From Deltaproteobacteria bacterium (GTDB taxonomy: Bacteria > Desulfobacterota > Syntrophia > Syntrophales > UBA5619): a stretch of 36,274 nt of DNA. The translations under genes were made by a program, and so were the position numbers. Location: NCBI GenBank assembly GCA_021372695.1, contig JAJFTY010000036.1, positions 1 through 36,274 of the forward strand, given 5' to 3'. Shown here in pieces: positions 30,659-36,274 of this stretch. The notes below the pieces were generated by a model. That model ran no database searches. It worked only from the letters and a program-made list of their open reading frames with translations, and was not told where the DNA came from. Positions within the stretch are counted from its first letter, which is position 1. Each line of letters opens with the position of its first letter.

Positions 30659-32197
30659 CTACAGGGGGATCGATCCGTGCTTCTTGCCGGGCCGCAGCTC
30701 GGCCTTTCCCTTCAGCTGCGCGAACAGGCCGATCAGGCAGGCGCGCATCTCTTTGGGTTCGATGATCGCGTCGATCCATCCCTCTTCGGCAGCCAGATAG
30801 GGATTGGCGAACTTCTCCCGGTATTCTTTGACCTTCTGGATCCTCATCGCCTTGGGATCCTCGGCTTTGGCGATCTCATCCTTGAAGATGATGTTGGCGG
30901 CCCCCTCGGGTCCCATGATCGCGATCTCCGCCGTGGTGAGCGCGATCGTGAAATCGGTCCCCACGAGTTTCGAAACCGCCATCCCGGACATCGCGCCGCC
31001 ATAGATCTTCCGCACGATCACCGACACCCGCGGTACGACCGCCTCGCAATAGGCATAGAGCGTCTTGGCGCCGTGGCGGATGATCCCGCCGTACTCCTGT
31101 TGCTTTCCGGGAAGGTAGCCCGGGCAGTCCACCAGGTTCAGGATTGGGATGCCGAAGGCGTCGCAGAAGCGGATGAAGCGCGCCGACTTGTCCGAGGCGT
31201 CGATGTCGAGGCTCCCGGCGCCGACCATCGGCTGGTTGGCGATCACCCCGACGCTCTCGCCGCCCAGGCGGATGAACCCGATGATGATGTTCTTGGCGAA
31301 ATCCTCCTGGATCTCGAAGAAATCGTTGTGGTCCGCCACCTGGCGGATGATCCGCTTCATGTCGTAGGCCCGGGAGGGGCTGTCGGGGATGATCTTTTCG
31401 ATCTCCTCGGTCAGCCGCTTCGGATCGTCGGGAACGCCACCCGCGGGGACCGCTTCACGATAGTTGGACGGCAGAAAGCCGAGCAGCTTCTTCACCTGAC
31501 CGAAGCACTCCTCTTCGCTTGCCGCCACCAGGTGTGCCACGCCGCTCTTCTGGCTGTGGACTTTCGCCCCCCCCAGATCCTCCGCCGTGATCTCTTCCCC
31601 GGTCACCGCCTTGATGACGTTCGGACCTGTGATGTGCATCTTGCTGATCCCGTCGACCATGAAGACGAAGTCGCACAGGGCCGGCGAGTAGACCGCACCG
31701 CCCGCGCAGGGGCCCAGGATCAGGCAGAACTGCGGGACGATCCCCGATGCCAATGTGTTCCGGTAGAAGATCGAGCCGTACTGCCCCAACCCCTCCTGGA
31801 TCCGGGCGCCGCCGGAATCGATCAGTCCGATGATCGGGGCGCCGACCTTGATCGCCAGATCCATCACGTGACAGATCTTGCTGGCATGCGCCTTTCCGAG
31901 CGACCCTCCCATGACCGTGAAGTCCTGTGAATAGAGGTAGACCAACCGCCCGGCGATCCTTCCCGAACCGGTGACCACGCCGTCGCCGTAAAACTTCTCC
32001 TTGTCCATACCGAACTTGGTCACCTGGTGCGTGACGAACATCTCGAGCTCCACGAAGCTGCCCGGGTCCACCAGCGCCTCGATCCGCTCCCTGGCGCTCA
32101 ACTTTCCCCGTTCGTGCTGTTTGTCGATCTGTTTCTGTCCGCCGCCCAGGCGCGCAAGCGCTTCCTTCGCCTTCAGCTCTTCATTCTTCTCTTTCAA
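30659..32197 (-). CDS. mmdA: Acyl-CoA carboxyltransferase subunit (methylmalonyl-CoA decarboxylase alpha type)
   Basis: A 512-residue biotin-dependent carboxyltransferase with two crotonase-like halves, of the MmdA / propionyl-CoA carboxylase beta / transcarboxylase 12S type. The N-terminal Arg-Glu-Arg-Ile segment, Asp-Ser-Gly-Gly-Ala-Arg-Ile-Gln-Glu-Gly (acyl-CoA pocket), Gly-Pro-Cys-Ala-Gly-Gly-Ala-Val-Tyr-Ser-Pro and, in the second half, the Pro-Gly-Tyr-Leu-Pro-Gly and Gly-Gly-Ala segments are present. Translation starts at a TTG (32195-32197); there is no in-frame ATG before residue 53. No biotin carboxylase, biotin carrier or membrane beta subunit is in the window, so it must use partners encoded elsewhere, perhaps shared with the next gene. 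It is a likely decarboxylation or transcarboxylation step for the mutase product. Confidence 0.92.
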   Translation of the reverse strand: MKEKNEELKAKEALARLGGGQKQIDKQHERGKLSARERIEALVDPGSFVELEMFVTHQVTKFGMDKEKFYGDGVVTGSGRIAGRLVYLYSQDFTVMGGSLGKAHASKICHVMDLAIKVGAPIIGLIDSGGARIQEGLGQYGSIFYRNTLASGIVPQFCLILGPCAGGAVYSPALCDFVFMVDGISKMHITGPNVIKAVTGEEITAEDLGGAKVHSQKSGVAHLVAASEEECFGQVKKLLGFLPSNYREAVPAGGVPDDPKRLTEEIEKIIPDSPSRAYDMKRIIRQVADHNDFFEIQEDFAKNIIIGFIRLGGESVGVIANQPMVGAGSLDIDASDKSARFIRFCDAFGIPILNLVDCPGYLPGKQQEYGGIIRHGAKTLYAYCEAVVPRVSVIVRKIYGGAMSGMAVSKLVGTDFTIALTTAEIAIMGPEGAANIIFKDEIAKAEDPKAMRIQKVKEYREKFANPYLAAEEGWIDAIIEPKEMRACLIGLFAQLKGKAELRPGKKHGSIPL

Positions 32198-32255
32198 GGT
32201 TTACGTCCCCCTCTGTCGTCTTCGTGATCCGAGGTCTGTGACCGGCTCCGCTTTC

Positions 32256-34019
32256 TCACTCCGGTCGCTTCAGCCCGGTGACGACCTGTGACCGGATCAT
32301 TCTGGGCAGCATCATGTGGTGATGCGGGCAGATCGAACGCGGGTTCTGGTAGACACCGGTCGCAAAGGCCACCATGTAACGCCTGATCTCGGAGAATCGG
32401 ATCACCTCGTCGACGAACCCCTTCTTTGCGCAGTAGATCGGCTTCGAGGTCTCCTCATAATGTTTGACCATCTCATTCATCTTGTCGATCACCGGACCGA
32501 GCGGCTTGCCTGCGTCCTTCTCCTTCACGAGCCTTCGCGCATAACTCGCCGCCGCCGCCGTCTCCCCGTGCATCACGTTGATTTCCGTGGCCGGCGTCCC
32601 CAGCGTGAAGGCATTGTTGTTGTTCGCCGTCGGGCCCCCCATCACGTAGTGGGCCGCCGCCGTCCCTTTGCGCAGAACCACCAGCATCATCGGCAGGTCG
32701 GTCGCCTCGATCGAATAGATCAGGGACTGGCCCAAGCCCAGGAGCTCCGCCTTCTCCGCGATGTCGCCCACGTCGATCCCCGACGTATCCTGGAGCCAGA
32801 TGATCGGAACGCGATCCCGGCCGCACTGGGTGACGAACTCATTCATCTTGATGAGCCCCTGACGGTAGAGCTTGCCGCCCACCCCGATGTATTCGTTCGT
32901 ATACTCCGGATAGTTCGAAAGCAGGCCGTGCCGGTTCCCGATCACCCCCATCAGGAATCCGTTCACCTTGATCAGCCCCGTATAGACCTCGGGGCCGTAA
33001 CCGGCGCGGAACTCCATGTGCTCCGAGTTGTCCGCCAGCCGCGCCAGCACATTGTCGAAATCGTAGCCCGCCTTTGGATTGACCGGAACGATCGACGCGA
33101 TCTCCTCGGGCGAATACTTCGGCTCCGCCGGCTCCGCCACCCGGAAAAACCGGGGATTGTAGGCGGGCATCTCCGCCATGTATCCCTTCAATGCGTCCAG
33201 CACCTCGGTTTCCTTCTCGAAAACGGCGGTGAAGAATCCGGTGGAGTCGTAATGGATTTTCACGCTCCCGGGAGGAACGGCTCTGAAGTGGCGCGTCGCC
33301 GCGATCAGCTCCTCGGCGCTCGCCTCGTCGAAATATCCCTTGGGGCTCATGCCGCTCACGATCCCGCCGCCGCCCACGGCGATATTGGCCTTCTTGTGCG
33401 CCAGAAGGATGGTCGGGCTGATCCCCTGATACCCTCCGCCCGCCGGGTTGGTGCCGTAGATCCCCGCCAGCACCGGAATCCCCATCTGCTCCAGCTCCGC
33501 ATGGCGGAAGAAGCAGGTCCCCTGCCCCCGCCGGTTGGCGTAGACTTTTTCCTGCTCCGGAAGCTTCACACCCGAGCAATTCACCAGCCACACCAAGGGC
33601 AGGTTCATGATCTTCGCCAGATCCGTCACCCGCAGGTTATTCTCCGCCTGGCCGGCGATCCACGCCCCGGCGATCCACTTGTTGTTGAACCCGATCAGGA
33701 CACACCACTTCCCTGCGATCCGCGCCAGGCCATCCACCACCCCCGTGCTTCCCGACTCCTCGCTCTCCGGGTCGAAAATCGTATGCAGCGGGCAGAATGT
33801 CCCGGGATCGACGACGTATTCGATCCGGTCCCAGACCGTCATCTCGCCCCGTTCGTGGACCTTCTCTGCCGGGATACCGAAGTCCTTGATCCGCTCGACC
33901 TCCGCATCGATCTCCTTCATGATCGCCTCGGCCTGCGCCACGTTTGCTTTCATCCGCTCCACCTGCGCAGGCCGCAGGGGCTTGCCGATATCATCCATCT
34001 TCGCAAAATAAGGTTTCAT
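32256..34019 (-). CDS. gcdA: Glutaconyl-CoA decarboxylase alpha subunit (carboxyltransferase)
   Basis: A 587-residue carboxyltransferase whose length and motifs match the alpha subunit of biotin-dependent, sodium-pumping glutaconyl-CoA decarboxylase, which turns glutaconyl-CoA into crotonyl-CoA. Matching blocks include Asn-Cys-Ser-Gly-Val-Lys, Ala-Asn-Arg-Arg-Gly-Gln-Gly, Tyr-Gly-Thr-Asn-Pro-Ala-Gly-Gly-Gly-Tyr, Lys-Leu-Tyr-Arg-Gln-Gly-Leu, Gln-Asp-Thr-Ser-Gly-Ile-Asp-Val-Gly and Lys-Gly-Thr-Ala-Ala-Ala-His-Tyr. The adjacent upstream gene encodes a glutaryl-CoA dehydrogenase-like enzyme, which would supply its substrate. The membrane subunit GcdB and the biotin carriers are not in the window. 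GGAG lies 12 bases before the ATG. Confidence 0.93.
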   Translation of the reverse strand: MKPYFAKMDDIGKPLRPAQVERMKANVAQAEAIMKEIDAEVERIKDFGIPAEKVHERGEMTVWDRIEYVVDPGTFCPLHTIFDPESEESGSTGVVDGLARIAGKWCVLIGFNNKWIAGAWIAGQAENNLRVTDLAKIMNLPLVWLVNCSGVKLPEQEKVYANRRGQGTCFFRHAELEQMGIPVLAGIYGTNPAGGGYQGISPTILLAHKKANIAVGGGGIVSGMSPKGYFDEASAEELIAATRHFRAVPPGSVKIHYDSTGFFTAVFEKETEVLDALKGYMAEMPAYNPRFFRVAEPAEPKYSPEEIASIVPVNPKAGYDFDNVLARLADNSEHMEFRAGYGPEVYTGLIKVNGFLMGVIGNRHGLLSNYPEYTNEYIGVGGKLYRQGLIKMNEFVTQCGRDRVPIIWLQDTSGIDVGDIAEKAELLGLGQSLIYSIEATDLPMMLVVLRKGTAAAHYVMGGPTANNNNAFTLGTPATEINVMHGETAAAASYARRLVKEKDAGKPLGPVIDKMNEMVKHYEETSKPIYCAKKGFVDEVIRFSEIRRYMVAFATGVYQNPRSICPHHHMMLPRMIRSQVVTGLKRPE

Positions 34020-34110
34020 GATTTCATTTCTCTCCTCTATTTTTCACTTCCCGCCCGCATGGCGGGGAAATGGCTCCCGAAAGCGATTTGAGATCTTTTC
34101 TGCGTGTCTC

Positions 34111-34133
34111 GCCGCCGCTAAAGTTGCGGCGGC
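34111..34133. promoter_or_regulatory. GC-rich hairpin between glutaryl-CoA dehydrogenase and gcdA
   Basis: An 8-bp perfect stem (34111-34118 with 34126-34133) with a 7-base loop sits in the 170-base gap between the two genes. On the transcribed strand it is followed by GAGACACGC with no T-run, so it is not a clear terminator; it may mark RNA processing between the two cistrons. Confidence 0.45.
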
Positions 34134-34189
34134 AAAGACAACCATCACCGCACCAGAACGTGGGTTTGGCTTTCCGGCCCCGTTTCCGC

Positions 34190-35356
34190 CTACCGATTCG
34201 CCTTGCGGATCCCCAACTGATCCTGGGCGATGATGAACTTGCAAACGTTCGCCGACCCCTCCACCATCGCATAGGTCGGCGCATCCCGGAAGTAGCGTGC
34301 CACGGGATACTCCGTTGAGTAGCCGTAGGCTCCGAGGATCCGCATGGCGTACTGCGAGCATTTGTAAGCCAGCTCACCGGCCATATATTTCGCCTGGGCG
34401 ACCTCCAGATTGTTGTTCAGATTCCCCTGGTCCTTCTGCCAAGCCGCCTTGTAGACCATCATGCGCGCGGCTTCGATATCGGTCACCATCTGGGCGATCA
34501 GGTCCTGGTTCATCTGGAACATGCAGATCGCCTGGCCGAACTGCTCCCGCTCCATGGCATATTTCGTCACCGCGTCCAGACAGGCCTGGGCCAAGCCGAC
34601 GCCGCCCGCGGCCGCCGACAAACGGGACTGGGCGAGCGAACCGAAGACGATCTTCGCTCCATCGCCCGGCTTTCCCAGAATGTTCCCCTTGGGAACCTTC
34701 GTGTTCTCAAGGATGATCTCACCGGTCGGCGAGGAGCGCGATCCCATCTTGTCCAGGTCCGTCACCGTGATGCCGTTGTTCTTGTCGTCCAGCTCCAGCA
34801 CGAAGGCCGAAAGCCCCCGCGCTCCCTGGCTCTTGTCCGTGTAGGCGTAGTAGATGTTGATCCCGCCCACGGTCGCATTCGATATCCAGGTCTTGGTCCC
34901 GTTGAGGAGCCAGTGGTCACCCTTGTCCTCGGCTGTGGATTTAATCGCCATCACGTCCGATCCCGCCTGGGGCTCCGTAATCGCGAACGCCCCCAGCATC
35001 TCGGCACTGACCAGTTTGGGGATGTACTTCTTCTTCAGTTCGTCCGATCCGTACCGGAGGATCGTGAAGGCGCACCCCAGCTCCTGCATGTTGACCTGGA
35101 CGCGCAGCGAACTCGAGGCCCGCGCGATCTCCTCCGTGATGATCATCGCCGCAAGCCACCCCATCATGTTCCCGCCGTACTCTTCCGGAATCACCGTCCC
35201 GAACAGGCCCAGTTCCGCCATCGGCTTGACCGCCTCTTCGTAAGGGAAGTAGTGCTTCGCGTCCCATTCATCCGCATACGGCGCGATCTTCCCCGCCGCA
35301 AACGCCCGCACCATGTCCTGAAGCATCACCAACTCTTCCGATAGTTTGAAATCCAT
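34190..35356 (-). CDS. Glutaryl-CoA dehydrogenase, probably non-decarboxylating
   Basis: A 388-residue FAD-dependent acyl-CoA dehydrogenase that strongly resembles the non-decarboxylating glutaryl-CoA dehydrogenase of Desulfococcus (as I remember it), including the ends Asp-Phe-x-Leu-Ser-x-Glu-Leu and Gln-Leu-Gly-x-Arg-Lys-Ala-Asn-Arg. The FAD segment Ile-Thr-Glu-Pro-Gln-Ala-Gly-Ser-Asp, the Glu-Arg-Glu-Gln-Phe-Gly helix and the probable catalytic base Glu366 in Val-Glu-Gly-Ser-Ala-Asn are visible. The residue before Glu366 is Val, where decarboxylating enzymes such as human GCDH have Tyr; this fits a product of glutaconyl-CoA, left for the neighbouring GcdA-type decarboxylase. AAGGAG lies before ATG 35356. 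Confidence 0.9.
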   Translation of the reverse strand: MDFKLSEELVMLQDMVRAFAAGKIAPYADEWDAKHYFPYEEAVKPMAELGLFGTVIPEEYGGNMMGWLAAMIITEEIARASSSLRVQVNMQELGCAFTILRYGSDELKKKYIPKLVSAEMLGAFAITEPQAGSDVMAIKSTAEDKGDHWLLNGTKTWISNATVGGINIYYAYTDKSQGARGLSAFVLELDDKNNGITVTDLDKMGSRSSPTGEIILENTKVPKGNILGKPGDGAKIVFGSLAQSRLSAAAGGVGLAQACLDAVTKYAMEREQFGQAICMFQMNQDLIAQMVTDIEAARMMVYKAAWQKDQGNLNNNLEVAQAKYMAGELAYKCSQYAMRILGAYGYSTEYPVARYFRDAPTYAMVEGSANVCKFIIAQDQLGIRKANR

Positions 35357-35453
35357 AATTCGTCTCCTTAGAATGATTGAACCCGTGAATAAAAGGCCGG
35401 TCCCTCCCCATGCGTGCTTCGGTCCGGGATATAATCCTCAGACGCTTTTTCCC

Positions 35454-36274
35454 TCAGGCAAGAGGGAAAGCACCATAACGGGCCGCCACTGCGTTCAACA
35501 AATCCACCACCTCTTGATCGAGGGGAACCCCTTCTGCACGTCTTTTCTGTTCCGCAAGCAGTTCTATCTCGCCGGGCATGAAGATCTTTCCCCCCTCATT
35601 CACAGGAGGGAAGCCTTTGATGTTCGTGATGACCTGGTCCACATTGGCCTTGAAGAGGTTGATATCGATGAATTTCGACACGTCCAGGGCCGAGAAGAAA
35701 TGGCCGGTCATGGCAGGTCCGGTCATATCGGTCACGGTCTTGACGCCTCCGGTCAGAATGGTATTCGTCAGGACGCCGCAGAGCAGATCAATGATCAGCG
35801 AGAGTCCCGAACCTTTAGCCCCGCCGACGGGCTCCAGGCTGCCCTTGAGGGCGAGTTTGGCGTCTTCGGTCGGCTTGCCCTCGGGATCCCGAGCCCATCC
35901 CAGGGGGATGCTCTGCCCGGTCAAGGCGGCATATCTGATCTTTCCCCGGGCGACGACGGAGGTCGACATGTCGAGGACGATGGGGAGATGTTTTTCCGTG
36001 GGAATCGCGATGGCGACGGGATTCGTGCCGATCAGAGGGGTTTTGGTGCCGAAAACCGCCATGGCCGGCGACGAATGGGTGAAGACACAACCGACCATGT
36101 CTTCCTCCTGGGCCATCCCCGCGTAAAAGGCCGCCACCCCGAAATGATTGGAGTTCTTCACAGCCACGACGCCGGTGCCGTATTCTCGCGCCTTATCGAT
36201 GGCGAGTTTCATGGCCTGATGACCGGCAACCTGACCGAAGGTATTGTTGGCGTTCAACAGGGCGACGGCTCTGT
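35454..36274 (-). CDS. LDH2/malate dehydrogenase-family oxidoreductase, 5' part outside window
   Basis: The C-terminal part (about 273 codons visible, open to the right edge) of an NAD(P)-dependent 2-hydroxyacid dehydrogenase of the LDH2/MDH2 family, which includes malate, L-lactate, ureidoglycolate and sulfolactate dehydrogenases. Family marks seen are Asn-Asn-Thr-Phe-Gly-Gln, the Asn-Ser-Asn-His-Phe-Gly catalytic-His segment, Gly-Thr-Asn-Pro-Val-Ala-Ile-Ala-Ile-Pro and Leu-Asp-Met-Ser-Thr-Ser. The frame continues upstream of a TTG at 36257, so that codon is not the real start; about 80 residues are missing. It lies 97 bases before the glutaryl-CoA dehydrogenase gene. A link such as 2-hydroxyglutarate or malate oxidation is possible but not shown. 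Confidence 0.88.
   Translation of the reverse strand, partial: RAVALLNANNTFGQVAGHQAMKLAIDKAREYGTGVVAVKNSNHFGVAAFYAGMAQEEDMVGCVFTHSSPAMAVFGTKTPLIGTNPVAIAIPTEKHLPIVLDMSTSVVARGKIRYAALTGQSIPLGWARDPEGKPTEDAKLALKGSLEPVGGAKGSGLSLIIDLLCGVLTNTILTGGVKTVTDMTGPAMTGHFFSALDVSKFIDINLFKANVDQVITNIKGFPPVNEGGKIFMPGEIELLAEQKRRAEGVPLDQEVVDLLNAVAARYGAFPLA

Noticed and set aside
28105..31930. Plus-strand frames of about 520 and 600 codons opposite the mutase, epimerase and MmdA genes
   Set aside because: Same antisense effect; the minus-strand proteins explain the region fully.
32316..34091. A 591-codon plus-strand frame covering almost all of the gcdA gene
   Set aside because: Antisense shadow of a strongly conserved gene; low-complexity composition and no recognisable domain.

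Overview
The window looks like a chromosomal catabolic region of a strictly anaerobic, high-GC bacterium. The best guess is a Desulfobacterota (delta-proteobacterial) sulfate reducer or syntroph. The reasons are a glutaryl-CoA dehydrogenase of the non-decarboxylating type beside a glutaconyl-CoA decarboxylase alpha subunit, B12 mutase and MmdA-type carboxyltransferase genes, a QueG-like Fe-S protein, and both TRAP and TctABC solute importers. All 34 genes I can support lie on the minus strand, so transcription runs from high to low coordinates. Long plus-strand reading frames are antisense shadows. I see no rRNA, tRNA, CRISPR array, insertion sequence or transcription regulator gene.

Right block (36274 down to 26625): an LDH2-type dehydrogenase cut by the window edge, glutaryl-CoA dehydrogenase, GcdA-type carboxyltransferase, MmdA-type carboxyltransferase, methylmalonyl-CoA epimerase-like protein, B12-dependent acyl-CoA mutase large and small subunits, and a succinate/propionate-type CoA-transferase. 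A hairpin at 26512-26540 may end this operon. The set suits dehydrogenation, decarboxylation and carbon-skeleton rearrangement of C4/C5 dicarboxylyl-CoA esters. Both the mutase and the CoA-transferase have substitutions at normally conserved active-site positions, so the usual propionate-pathway labels may be wrong.

Middle block (26192 down to 9546): old-yellow-enzyme/dienoyl-CoA-reductase-like flavoprotein, Gfo/Idh/MocA oxidoreductase, zinc alcohol dehydrogenase, SDR, QueG-like Fe-S protein, CaiB-type CoA-transferase, a complete TRAP importer (DctP, DctQ, DctM), an NPD-type flavoprotein, two tandem type II dehydroquinases, MaoC-like hydratase, acyl-CoA dehydrogenase, propionate-type CoA-transferase and a second, degenerate MaoC protein. 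I infer uptake and CoA-dependent breakdown of a hydroxylated, possibly hydroaromatic (quinate-like), carboxylic acid.

Left block (8938 down to 1): a complete TctC-TctB-TctA tripartite tricarboxylate transporter, a ketopantoate-reductase-like protein, an SDR lacking the catalytic Tyr/Lys pair, enoyl-CoA hydratase, zinc alcohol dehydrogenase, nitroreductase, an unknown protein, a 2x[4Fe-4S] ferredoxin and the start of another TRAP small permease. In both complete transporter operons a long perfect hairpin sits just after the binding-protein gene.
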